Program-made: the position numbers and the translations under genes
Shown: one piece after another, positions 9,615-18,734 of the stretch
Layout: each line of letters begins with the position of its first letter
Position numbering within the stretch: position 1 is the first letter of the stretch
NCBI GenBank assembly: GCA_023299935.1
Contig: JALZVV010000163.1
Coordinates: forward strand, 1 to 34,065
Source: Dokdonia sp.
GTDB taxonomy: Bacteria; Bacteroidota; Bacteroidia; Flavobacteriales; Flavobacteriaceae
Direction: 5' to 3'
Length of the DNA stretch: 34,065 bases
The notes under the pieces: model-generated
Databases searched by the model: none
What the model was told of the DNA's origin: nothing
Seen by the model: the letters and a program-made list of their open reading frames with translations, nothing else

Positions 9615-10010
9615 ATGAAAAAGTATCCCCTACATAAAACCGAAGCAGAGTGGTTGGAACAATTAGGCCCGGACCGCTATCGCATACTTAGAGAAAAAGG
9701 TACTGAACGCCCTTTTACAGGTAGTTACAATATGCACTCAGAGCAAGGGAACTATCACTGCGGTGCTTGCAATGAACAACTATTTGAGAGTAACACAAAG
9801 TTTGACAGTGGTTGCGGTTGGCCTAGTTTTGATGAATCGATTCCTGGTAAGGTTGAATACATTCGTGATACTACCCTCGGAATGATTAGAACAGAAATTC
9901 TTTGCGCTAACTGTGGTTCCCACTTAGGGCATGTTTTTAATGACGGACCTACACAAACAGGACAACGCTACTGCGTAAATAGCGCGAGTATTGATTTTAA
10001 TAACTCCTAA
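9615..10010 (+). CDS. msrB: Peptide-methionine (R)-S-oxide reductase MsrB, no signal peptide (tandem paralog)
   Basis: SelR domain: HCGACNE, SGCGWPSF, LCANCGSHLGHVF, RYCVNSASIDF. Confidence 0.95.
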   Translation: MKKYPLHKTEAEWLEQLGPDRYRILREKGTERPFTGSYNMHSEQGNYHCGACNEQLFESNTKFDSGCGWPSFDESIPGKVEYIRDTTLGMIRTEILCANCGSHLGHVFNDGPTQTGQRYCVNSASIDFNNS

Positions 10011-10036
10011 GGAGAAACAAAACACTGCAACAAACT

Positions 10037-10528
10037 ATGAAAAAAATATTTGCGCTATTAATCCTCTCAGTATTTTTACTATCAGCCTGCACGAGTGCAG
10101 ATGATAATGTAGATTTTGACACTATTGGACAAACTTTTGAGTTCACCACCACTTTCAATAACGCTAATGACTTTAATCAATTCTTTGTATTTGACCAAGA
10201 CATTGTGCAATCTGACGTTGTCTTAATGTTTAGAAGAGATGGCATTGCTAACGGATTAGAAATTTGGGAGCCATTACCTACCGCATCTTTTTTCTTTTTT
10301 AATAATTCTACCGGGGCGATAGAAGGCTTTTTGAATTATATTTTTAATTTTACTATTGCAGATGTACAAGTAATTCTAAATAGTGATGATCCCCAACTAG
10401 CAGGTCCAGAATTTACAGATAATCAGAGATTTAGAATTGTTGTTGTGCCATCAGATTTTGCATTAAACACAGAGGTGGATTTGCTAAACTTTAATGCCCT
10501 CTCCGAAGCTTTGAATTTAGAATTCTAA
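10037..10528 (+). CDS. Hypothetical lipoprotein
   Basis: MKKIFALLILSVFLLSACTSADDN lipobox; no recognised domain. Confidence 0.7.
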   Translation: MKKIFALLILSVFLLSACTSADDNVDFDTIGQTFEFTTTFNNANDFNQFFVFDQDIVQSDVVLMFRRDGIANGLEIWEPLPTASFFFFNNSTGAIEGFLNYIFNFTIADVQVILNSDDPQLAGPEFTDNQRFRIVVVPSDFALNTEVDLLNFNALSEALNLEF

Positions 10529-10628
10529 GAATATCTTTACTATATCAATTTGACAAAAGCGATACATCTTATATTGGATACACAACATAACTCATTCAAG
10601 TAAGTTTCAAAATTCGGTGGAATATCCG

Positions 10629-10636
10629 TAATTTTG
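10629..10636 (+). promoter_or_regulatory. TAATTTTG -7-like element upstream of lpdA
   Basis: Exact TAnnTTTG match 35 bp upstream of the ATG at 10671. Confidence 0.45.
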
Positions 10637-10670
10637 CCACAGCAAAAATTAGACAAAAAAATATCAAGAT

Positions 10671-12047
10671 ATGAGTAAATACGATCTTATCGTTTTAGGA
10701 AGTGGCCCTGGAGGTTATGTTACAGCTATTAGAGCTTCACAACTAGGTCTTAAGACGGCTGTTGTAGAAAAAGAAAGTTTAGGTGGCGTATGTCTTAACT
10801 GGGGATGTATCCCCACAAAAGCCTTACTTAAGAGTGCTCAAGTATTTGAATATTTAAAGCACGCCGAAGATTACGGACTTAAAGTAGAAGGTGCAGACAA
10901 AGATTTTACAGCAGTAGTAAAACGCAGTCGTGGCGTAGCAGATGGAATGAGCAAAGGAGTGCAGTTCCTAATGAAAAAGAATAAAATAGACGTTATAGAA
11001 GGATATGGCAAAGTAAAGCCAGGTAAGAAAGTAGATGTAGATGGCAAGGAGTATAGTGCAGATCATATTATTATCGCTACAGGAGCTCGCTCTCGCAATT
11101 TGCCTAGTTTACCGCAAGATGGAGAAACAGTAATAGGGTACCGTCAAGCAATGACTTTAGCTAAGCAACCTAAATCTATGGTAGTCGTAGGTTCTGGAGC
11201 AATAGGTGTTGAGTTTGCTAGTTTCTATAACTCTATGGGAACAGACGTAACTGTTGTTGAGTATATGCCTAATATTGTCCCTGTAGAAGACAATGATATT
11301 TCAAAGCAGTTTGAGCGTTCTTTAAAAAAGGCAGGAATTAAGATAATGACCAATAGCTCTGTTGAGAAAGTTGAGAAAACTAAAGACGGAATCAAAGCAA
11401 CGGTTAAAACTAAAAAGGGAGAAGAAACCTTAGAAGCAGATATCGTACTATCTGCAGTAGGAATTAAAACTAATATCGAAAACATTGGATTAGAAGATGT
11501 AGGTATTGTTGTAGATAAAGACAAGATTATTGTAAACGATTGGTACCAAACTAATATTCCGGGATACTATGCAATAGGTGATGTAACACCTGGACCTGCT
11601 CTTGCTCACGTAGCCAGTGCAGAAGGCATCCTCTGTGTAGAGAAAATTGCAGGACAGCACGTAGAGGCCATAGATTACGGCAACATCCCAGGATGTACTT
11701 ATGCTACTCCAGAAATTGCTTCTGTAGGTATGACAGAAAAGCAGGCTAAAGACGCTGGATACGAACTTAAAGTAGGTAAATTTCCATTCTCTGCCTCAGG
11801 TAAAGCCAGTGCTGCGGGTACTAAAGATGGTTTTGTAAAAGTAATCTTCGATGCTAAGTACGGTGAGTGGTTAGGCTGCCATATGATTGGAGCCGGCGTG
11901 ACAGATATGATAGCAGAGGCTGTTTTAGGGCGTAAGCTAGAGACTACAGGTCACGAAGTGCTTAAAGCGATTCATCCACACCCAACAATGAGTGAGGCAG
12001 TTATGGAAGCTGTTGCAGATGCCTATGATGAAGTGATTCACTTATAA
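10671..12047 (+). CDS. lpdA: Dihydrolipoyl dehydrogenase (E3)
   Basis: GSGPGGYVTAIRASQLG, redox disulfide GGVCLNWGCIPTKALL, AIGDVTPGPALAHVAS, C-terminal HPHPTMSEA. Confidence 0.97.
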   Translation: MSKYDLIVLGSGPGGYVTAIRASQLGLKTAVVEKESLGGVCLNWGCIPTKALLKSAQVFEYLKHAEDYGLKVEGADKDFTAVVKRSRGVADGMSKGVQFLMKKNKIDVIEGYGKVKPGKKVDVDGKEYSADHIIIATGARSRNLPSLPQDGETVIGYRQAMTLAKQPKSMVVVGSGAIGVEFASFYNSMGTDVTVVEYMPNIVPVEDNDISKQFERSLKKAGIKIMTNSSVEKVEKTKDGIKATVKTKKGEETLEADIVLSAVGIKTNIENIGLEDVGIVVDKDKIIVNDWYQTNIPGYYAIGDVTPGPALAHVASAEGILCVEKIAGQHVEAIDYGNIPGCTYATPEIASVGMTEKQAKDAGYELKVGKFPFSASGKASAAGTKDGFVKVIFDAKYGEWLGCHMIGAGVTDMIAEAVLGRKLETTGHEVLKAIHPHPTMSEAVMEAVADAYDEVIHL

Positions 12048-12070
12048 TATACTTTTGTCGCTTTCGCGAA

Positions 12071-12106
12071 AACAATAAACCCTGCCAAATGGCAGGGTTT
12101 ATTGTT
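12071..12106. terminator. Bidirectional terminator hairpin
   Basis: aacaataaaccctgcca-aa-tggcagggtttattgtt, perfect palindrome between convergent lpdA and the VWA gene. Confidence 0.9.
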
Positions 12107-12120
12107 TATATGCTAACGCA

Positions 12121-14271
12121 CTATTTAGCCTTCACTAAACGTATAAATTCGGCACGAAAACCATCTTCATCCTTACCTCTTCCAGAATTTGCCAGCGTGA
12201 CTAAATCTTCTTGCTTTATATCCTTAACAAATTTTGAATCTCGAAGCTTCATTCCAAACATAGCAACAGCACTCATAAACCTAAAATCCTCAGTCAATGT
12301 ATCATTAGTTGTATTTTTAACTACATGTTCCATCAACTTACTCTTGTTACCCGCTGGCTCTTTATAGCGTAACTTTACAGTGAGCAACTCATCAACTAAG
12401 CCCGGTGCGACATTTTGATACTTTAAAGCATCACCATCAACTGGGCTATAGACTGATTGTACAGGTACTACTTCATACAAGGCTGTTACGGTATGTCCGG
12501 CACCAATTTCGCCAGCATCTTTGGTATCATCTTTAAAATCTTCATTATTTAATAATCTGTTTTCATACCCTATTAATCGGTATGATTTTACTACAGCCGG
12601 GTTAAACTCTACTTGGATTTTTACATCCTTTGCAATGGTGTGCAAAGTTCCAGAAAACTCTTTCCCAAGAAATTTATGGGCTTCTTGCATTGTATCTATA
12701 TACGCATAATTCCCATTGCCTTTGTCTGCTAGCGTTTCTAGTTTAGAGTCCTTATAATTGCCCATACCAAAACCTATACAGGTCAAAAACACTCCAGATT
12801 CTCGCTTTTCTTCAATAAGCGTCTCCATAGCTTTGTCGCTATTCATCCCAACATTAAAGTCCCCATCTGTGGCGAGTATAATCCTGTTATTTCCTTTCTT
12901 TTTGAAGTTTTGTTGCGCCAATTTATAAGCCAATTCGATTCCTTGTCCACCAGCTGTAGATCCTCCCGCATTTAAGTTATTTATTGCATTCATTATTTTT
13001 TCCTTCTCATTGCCACTTGTTGGTTCTAATACAACACCCGCCGCTCCAGCATATACAACTATCGACACTTTATCTTGTTCTCTTAATTTTTTCACCAAAA
13101 CCTGAAAAGCACTTTTAAGCAAGGGTAATTTATTAGCATAAGACATTGATCCTGAAATATCAATGAGAAAAGTAAGATTAGATGCTGGAAGTTCATCGGT
13201 ATTGATTTCCTTTCCTTTAAGTCCTATTTTCATTAATAAGCTTTCTTTATTCCATGGCGTTTGAGCTACTTCTGTATGCACAGCAAAAAGTTTTTCATCT
13301 TGTGGAGTGGCATAATCATAATCAAAGTAGTTTACCATCTCCTCTATCTTAACAGCGTCTAATGGGATATCCTGACCATTGTTAATCATCCTACGAACAT
13401 TACTATAGGAAGCTCGATCAACATCTATAGAGAATGTAGATAAAGGATCATAAGACACACTCTTAAACTCATTCTCAAATAAAGCTTTATAACTCTCGTC
13501 ATTCTCTACGCGATAGTTACCGCGCACAGTATTTATTACAACACATCGCTTTCCATCCAGGTTTCCGAAAAGTTTTTTGGCTCTAACAGGATTATACGAT
13601 ACTTTATGATCGATGTTTTCAGTATCCATTCCTTCTATTAAATCGTTTAAGGAAGGATGAATAAGAACACCGTCTACGATGTATGCCGTTTCTTTGATAG
13701 ATTTGTTACCGGCATTTTTATTATTAGTTTCAGGCACTATGCTATTTTCTAGTTGATTAAGTGCTTTGTGATTTTTTCTATTGCCATTTGATAAAGCGCT
13801 TATACCTCGTATTACGATATTTGAAGCATTTCCCGCTGTACCACTTGCTGAAGATATTTGAACCCCAGAAGCCTTCCCAGCCAATCTTCTCGCAACTTTT
13901 TTGGATCGAACTTCGCTTACAGAATAACCTAATGCTTTACTCTCCCTACTGATTCCTTGTGCAAGTACAACGACCTCATCCAGTTGATTGTCGCTAGCCA
14001 GTGCTATATTAATGATTGTTTGATCGCCCACAACTACTTCTTGAGTGGAGAAGCCCACATAAGAATATACTAAAACATCAGTTTTTGAGGCGGTGATGGC
14101 ATATTTTCCATCAAAATCTGTGGTAGTACTACCTTTTCCTCCTTTGATATAAACTATGGCCCCCGGCAATGGACCATTCCCTTCAGATACAGTTCCTGTA
14201 ATTGTTTTTGCTTGTGCTAATAATACTGTCTGGAATAGAAGTAATACTGCTAATTGTACTATGGTTTTCAT
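12121..14271 (-). CDS. CarboxypepD_reg-like + SusC-type TonB plug remnant + VWA (YfbK-like) fusion protein, exported
   Basis: N-term KTITGTVSEGNGPLPGAIVYIKGGKGSTTTDFDGKYAI, LDEVVVLAQGISRESKALGYSVSEV, ASNIVIRGISALSNGN, YIVDGVLI; then YDPLSTFSIDVDRASYSNVRRMIN and VWA MIDAS TFLIDISGSMS...ATDGDFNVG. Confidence 0.9.
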   Translation of the reverse strand: MKTIVQLAVLLLFQTVLLAQAKTITGTVSEGNGPLPGAIVYIKGGKGSTTTDFDGKYAITASKTDVLVYSYVGFSTQEVVVGDQTIINIALASDNQLDEVVVLAQGISRESKALGYSVSEVRSKKVARRLAGKASGVQISSASGTAGNASNIVIRGISALSNGNRKNHKALNQLENSIVPETNNKNAGNKSIKETAYIVDGVLIHPSLNDLIEGMDTENIDHKVSYNPVRAKKLFGNLDGKRCVVINTVRGNYRVENDESYKALFENEFKSVSYDPLSTFSIDVDRASYSNVRRMINNGQDIPLDAVKIEEMVNYFDYDYATPQDEKLFAVHTEVAQTPWNKESLLMKIGLKGKEINTDELPASNLTFLIDISGSMSYANKLPLLKSAFQVLVKKLREQDKVSIVVYAGAAGVVLEPTSGNEKEKIMNAINNLNAGGSTAGGQGIELAYKLAQQNFKKKGNNRIILATDGDFNVGMNSDKAMETLIEEKRESGVFLTCIGFGMGNYKDSKLETLADKGNGNYAYIDTMQEAHKFLGKEFSGTLHTIAKDVKIQVEFNPAVVKSYRLIGYENRLLNNEDFKDDTKDAGEIGAGHTVTALYEVVPVQSVYSPVDGDALKYQNVAPGLVDELLTVKLRYKEPAGNKSKLMEHVVKNTTNDTLTEDFRFMSAVAMFGMKLRDSKFVKDIKQEDLVTLANSGRGKDEDGFRAEFIRLVKAK

Positions 14272-14369
14272 AAGATTAGATTTTAAATTCCTTCCAAACT
14301 TATAACTACCTACTTGCTTCTAAAACGATTAATGAGCGAACTCACCTTTTCAATGAGTGAAAGCGTTAC

Positions 14370-14404
14370 AACAATAAAACCCCACCATATGGCAGGGTTG
14401 TGTT
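14370..14404 (-). terminator. Degenerate second copy of the 12071 hairpin, downstream of the OMP gene
   Basis: aacaataaaaccccaccatatggcagggttgtgtt; aligns to 12071-12106 with a few substitutions and an imperfect stem. Confidence 0.5.
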
Positions 14405-14425
14405 ATTTATATGATAAATCAATAC

Positions 14426-14980
14426 TTAAAACAGGATGTATTGAAATTTAATATCCAATAAAGGTGATGTATAATTTTCTGTTTCTTGAGCAAATACTTG
14501 GCCCACCCCAAAAGCCAATTCAAAATGGATGTTATCTACAATGTTACGGCGTAAGCCATATTTGACACCTACCACCACTCCTGGATCGATATCTACACGA
14601 TTATCGTTAGAAGAAGAAAGTACATCAGACACATAAAAAAGCTCTCCACTCAAATAGTTCCCTACATTATGTGCAATATTTTTCCCTTTATCAGATCTTC
14701 TTTTTCTGTTGTGATACCATCTGGGCTCAAGACCAAAAGTTGTAGTCGCTATATAGCGTACATCACCATCTAAACCTTGAAAAAAGCCAGCTTCATAAAA
14801 AACCAAACTATTTACTGTAAAAGCTTTATCTACTGTCAATTCATAATTAAGTCCAGCTCCAAATAATTGAAGATTAACTCCGAAATTACTTTCTACATCG
14901 TCTTGACTATGCAAATTTGCAGCAATTAGTATTCCTATTATAAAATGACAAATTCCTAATCTTTGTTGCATAATGGTCAT
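14426..14980 (-). CDS. Hypothetical outer-membrane beta-barrel-like protein
   Basis: Signal peptide, alternating beta-rich sequence, C-terminal aromatic (FQYILF). Confidence 0.6.
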   Translation of the reverse strand: MTIMQQRLGICHFIIGILIAANLHSQDDVESNFGVNLQLFGAGLNYELTVDKAFTVNSLVFYEAGFFQGLDGDVRYIATTTFGLEPRWYHNRKRRSDKGKNIAHNVGNYLSGELFYVSDVLSSSNDNRVDIDPGVVVGVKYGLRRNIVDNIHFELAFGVGQVFAQETENYTSPLLDIKFQYILF

Positions 14981-15004
14981 TAATCCTTTCGCGCAAGCGA
15001 GATA

Positions 15005-16570
15005 TTACTTCGCAATATTCACAGCTCTTGTCTCCCGTATTACGGTTACTTTAACCTGACCAGGATAGGTCATATCTGTTTGTATTTTTTGAGAGATTTC
15101 AAAGGATAGAGCCGCTGCTTTATCATCATTTACTTTCTCACTCTCTACAATCACACGAAGTTCGCGTCCTGCCTGGATAGCATAAGCTTTCTTAACACCA
15201 TTAAACCCAAAGGCAATATCTTCCAAATCTTTAAGGCGCTGTATGTATGAGTCCAATACTTGACGGCGCGCGCCAGGGCGTGCTCCGCTTATGGCATCAC
15301 ACACCTGAACGATAGGAGATAATAAACTCGTCATCTCTATCTCATCGTGGTGCGCTCCAATGGCATTACATACATCTGGTTTTTCACCATACTTCTCGGC
15401 CCATTGCATTCCTAAGATTGCGTGAGGCGTTTCTGTCTCTGTATCTGGCACTTTACCAATATCGTGTAAGAGTCCAGCTCTTTTAGCTAGTTTAGGATTC
15501 ACACCTAGCTCTGCTGCCATAACACTACAAAGCTTAGCTACTTCCCTACTGTGTTGTAGTAAATTCTGTCCGTAAGAAGAACGATATTTCATACGACCTA
15601 CCGCTTTAATAAGCGCAGGATTCAACCCGTGAATTCCTAAGTCAATTACCGTACGCTTACCTACTTCTACAATCTCTTGTTCGATTTGCTTAGTGGTCTT
15701 ACGCACTACCTCTTCTATACGCGCTGGGTGAATACGACCGTCTGTCACCAGTTTATGTAGTGATAATCGTGCAATCTCTCTGCGTACACTATCAAAACAG
15801 GAAAGAATAATAGCATCTGGCGTATCATCTACAATAATCTCTACTCCTGTTGCTGCTTCAATAGCTCGTATGTTTCTACCTTCACGGCCTATAATTCTAC
15901 CTTTTACATCATCACTTTCTAGGTTAAATACAGAGACACAATTCTCTACAGACTCTTCTGTTCCTATACGCTGTATAGTGGTAATAATTACTTTTTTTGC
16001 TTCTTGCTCTGCAGTCATCTTTGCCTCTTCCATAGCTGCTTGGATATGCCCCATTGCATCAGTCTTTGCCTTCTCTTTAAGAGACTCCATCAGTTGCTCC
16101 TTTGCTACATCTGCAGAGAGTCCAGAGATAACCTCTAGCTGTTGCACTTGATTGCTGTGCATTTTCTCTACTTCGGTCTGTTTCTTCTCTAAGAAAACAA
16201 GGCGCTTTTCGTAATCCTTAGTTTTATCTTCTAGAGTTTGGTTGAGTTTTTTGTTTCGCGCAAGCTCACTACTTACCTGTGACTCTTTATCACGAGCACG
16301 TTTCTCTGCCTCAGACATTTTTTTATCCTTGCTACGTATTACTTTTTCATGCTCTGCCTTAAGCTCAATAAACTTTTCTTTGGCCTGGAGCATTTTATCC
16401 TTCTTAAGGGACTCTCCCTCTAGTTGAGCTTCTTTTAAAATGCCTTTTGCACTTTTCTTAGCGTCATTTATTATTTGAGAGGATTTATTGCGCTCTAACA
16501 TTTTGGCTATCAAAAAGCCTACAATTAAAGCAACAACTCCTACGATAATCAATAATATAGTATTATCCAT
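15005..16570 (-). CDS. rny: Ribonuclease Y
   Basis: N-terminal TM plus coiled coil; KH domain [30 protein letters not shown] domain [10 protein letters not shown]. The track start is 16681; [18 protein letters not shown] at 16570 is preferred. Confidence 0.96.
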   Translation of the reverse strand: MDNTILLIIVGVVALIVGFLIAKMLERNKSSQIINDAKKSAKGILKEAQLEGESLKKDKMLQAKEKFIELKAEHEKVIRSKDKKMSEAEKRARDKESQVSSELARNKKLNQTLEDKTKDYEKRLVFLEKKQTEVEKMHSNQVQQLEVISGLSADVAKEQLMESLKEKAKTDAMGHIQAAMEEAKMTAEQEAKKVIITTIQRIGTEESVENCVSVFNLESDDVKGRIIGREGRNIRAIEAATGVEIIVDDTPDAIILSCFDSVRREIARLSLHKLVTDGRIHPARIEEVVRKTTKQIEQEIVEVGKRTVIDLGIHGLNPALIKAVGRMKYRSSYGQNLLQHSREVAKLCSVMAAELGVNPKLAKRAGLLHDIGKVPDTETETPHAILGMQWAEKYGEKPDVCNAIGAHHDEIEMTSLLSPIVQVCDAISGARPGARRQVLDSYIQRLKDLEDIAFGFNGVKKAYAIQAGRELRVIVESEKVNDDKAAALSFEISQKIQTDMTYPGQVKVTVIRETRAVNIAK

Positions 16571-16673
16571 GCGGTTGGTTTTTATATAGACATACTGGCT
16601 TAGAGTATGATTATAATGGTTAATAAAAGGCAATAAACCTTTTATGACATATCTAAAATATAGATATAAAAAA

Positions 16674-16834
16674 GCCTGCATTAGTATGGGTTTTTGTATG
16701 AACTCCTAAAATAAGGATTAGAGCTAGCGGACTGATCAAGGATCCGTGACGAAGACGGCGTGCTTTTACAATCCAGATTCACTCTTTACAAAAAAATATC
16801 TGTTGAGTTCACCAAAAAAAAGACCAATGCAGGC
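16674..16834 (-). ncRNA. ssrS: Candidate 6S RNA (6S-Flavo-like structured RNA)
   Basis: Non-coding zapA-rny spacer folds as a long rod by eye: outer stem GCCTGCATT(16674-16682)/AATGCAGGC(16826-16834), inner closing stem TGAACTC(16699-16705)/GAGTTCA(16805-16811), asymmetric AU-rich bubble, then GGATT(16715-16719)/AATCC(16770-16774) and an apical CCGT/ACGG hairpin. Linkage to zapA matches ssrS context in other bacteria. Exact ends and strand are uncertain. Confidence 0.55.
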
Positions 16835-16864
16835 AGTAATATGCGTTGTATGTTTTAAAGAACG

Positions 16865-17152
16865 TTAGAGCTGCTCATCCAGTAAGGCGCTTAATGCTTT
16901 TATGCGCATCATAGCTTCTTCCTGTCCTGAGGTATTCTCTATATTTTTCTGGGACGCCTGAGAGGCAAACTGTAAGGCACACATGGCCAATACATCTTGT
17001 TTATCTCTTACGGCATAACTTTGCTCAAATTGCTTAATCATCTCATTAATATCCTTTGCCGCTTTGCGTAATCCTTCTTCTTGTTCTAAAGGAATATTAA
17101 GAGGATATACCCGATCTGCTATGGACAATTTAATCTTAAGCTTTTCTGACAT
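16865..17152 (-). CDS. zapA: Cell division protein ZapA
   Basis: LKIKLSIADRVYPLNIPLEQEEGLRKAAKDINEMI...; about 95 aa, typical ZapA. Confidence 0.9.
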   Translation of the reverse strand: MSEKLKIKLSIADRVYPLNIPLEQEEGLRKAAKDINEMIKQFEQSYAVRDKQDVLAMCALQFASQASQKNIENTSGQEEAMMRIKALSALLDEQL

Positions 17153-17164
17153 ATCTTTTTTTCA

Positions 17165-17455
17165 CTATTCAGAAAGTGCCACCACACAGGCGTCAATCTC
17201 CCTAATTAATGCGTTTATTTTGAGCTTGGTTTCCCTTTTATAATCGTTACTACCCAGTAATGCATTTGCCGTTTTAACGGTATTAAACTCCTGCTGCTTT
17301 TGTGCTATTTCTTCCTTAAGCACACTATTTTTTGCATCTAGATTAATAATCGTACCCTCTAAGATATCCAGCCTTTCTTTCAAAGCATTATATCGTGTTA
17401 ACAAAGTACTGATCCTAGTTTCAAGAGAATCAACAACTTCTGTGAGCTTAGTCAT
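17165..17455 (-). CDS. Small coiled-coil protein (possible ZapA partner)
   Basis: Heptad-rich MTKLTEVVDSLETRISTLLTRYNALKERLDILEGTI; immediately upstream of zapA. Track start is 17482. Confidence 0.65.
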   Translation of the reverse strand: MTKLTEVVDSLETRISTLLTRYNALKERLDILEGTIINLDAKNSVLKEEIAQKQQEFNTVKTANALLGSNDYKRETKLKINALIREIDACVVALSE

Positions 17456-17552
17456 ACGGCTATTACATTTACCACGTGACACAAAGTTAACATTAGTGAA
17501 CTACAATCCCAATTTAAATGGTTAAAATATCTAACTTCTTAAATCTAGCTGA

Positions 17553-18734
17553 TTAGGAAAGCTTATTATTTCTGTGATACAGGTAAATTTTGCCTGCTAT
17601 TTTCTTGAGATAGGTGGCTGCATTGCGATAACTGTCATCTTTATTCTTAGCGCAATCAAGTACTGCCCACGTCTTTTTAATGCCCATTGCTAAGGCATCA
17701 TTGCTATCAAGTTGATTTATACCGCATACCGCATATACCGGAATTTTATAGTGCTTCCCAAGACTGGAAATACCTTTTACAAGCTTCCCACTTTGTGTTT
17801 GATGATCTATGCTCCCTTCTCCCGTAATAATGGCATCAAATTCTCCCTTGATAAGTGTCTCTTCCACTCCAGAAATTGTAGTTAGAAATGTCACGCCAGC
17901 AACAAACTTTGCATTAAAAAAGACACTTAAACCATAGCCGGAACCACCTGCAGCGCCTGTTCCAGGAACATACTTATTATTTACGCCTAATTCCCTTTGC
18001 ACGATATTTGCTAAATTATCCAAGCCAGCATCAAGGCTCTCAATAGCATCCAAGCTTGCTCCTTTTTGCTTACCGTATACCTGTGCTGCACCTTTAACGC
18101 CTGTCAATACATTATCAACATCATTGATAGCATAAATTTCTGGTAAAACAAGATCTTGCGGTTTTTGTATTTGACAAATCAAATCTAAATTTTTCCCAAT
18201 AGGTGATAATTCATGTCCTTTCTCATCTAAAAATTTAAATCCTAATGCTGCGGCCATTCCTATTCCGCCATCGTTAGTGGCACTGCCGCCTAAGCCTATA
18301 TAAATCTTTTGTGCACCTCGGTCTATGGCATCTTTAATTTGAAGCCCTGTTCCATAGGTAGAGGTGTGTAAAGGGTTACGCTCACTTTGAGACAATAGTT
18401 CTAATCCTGACGCTTTAGCAAGTTCTATATATGCGATCTGAGAAGCTTTCGCGAAATCGAGCTTGTGAGATTCACGACCCTCGGGAGAGCGCAGCGATAA
18501 AGCATAATCAGCTACAATGTCTCTTCCTAAAGGATCCTTAGTATGGGTTTCAATACAATCTACAGCCACAAAGCTCTGTATAAAAGATAGAAAGCCTTCT
18601 CCTCCGTCTGAAGCAATAATAGACTGTGACCTAAAATCGGAATCCATCTCCTGAAAGCCTGAACAAAGCGCCTCAATCACTTCTTGTGCGGTAAGAGAGT
18701 CCTTGAAACTATCGGGTATTATTAAAAAATGCAC
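17553..18734 (-). CDS. Glycerate kinase (GarK/GlxK family)
   Basis: IIPDSFKDSLTAQEV, SDGGEGFL, GLGGSATNDGGIGMAAALG, GTGAAGGSGYGL, GEGSIDHQTQSGK. GTG start abutting the upstream gene's stop. Confidence 0.95.
   Translation of the reverse strand: MHFLIIPDSFKDSLTAQEVIEALCSGFQEMDSDFRSQSIIASDGGEGFLSFIQSFVAVDCIETHTKDPLGRDIVADYALSLRSPEGRESHKLDFAKASQIAYIELAKASGLELLSQSERNPLHTSTYGTGLQIKDAIDRGAQKIYIGLGGSATNDGGIGMAAALGFKFLDEKGHELSPIGKNLDLICQIQKPQDLVLPEIYAINDVDNVLTGVKGAAQVYGKQKGASLDAIESLDAGLDNLANIVQRELGVNNKYVPGTGAAGGSGYGLSVFFNAKFVAGVTFLTTISGVEETLIKGEFDAIITGEGSIDHQTQSGKLVKGISSLGKHYKIPVYAVCGINQLDSNDALAMGIKKTWAVLDCAKNKDDSYRNAATYLKKIAGKIYLYHRNNKLS

Noticed and set aside
11225-11524. ORF antisense to lpdA (and similar shadows at 15870..16151, 19126..19431, 27312..27671, 32431..33145)
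   Set aside because: Overlap strong coding frames on the other strand; no independent support.
12121-14271. Treating the VWA gene as a frameshifted SusC pseudogene
   Set aside because: A continuous 716-aa frame with an intact VWA MIDAS and downstream domain argues for a genuine fusion.
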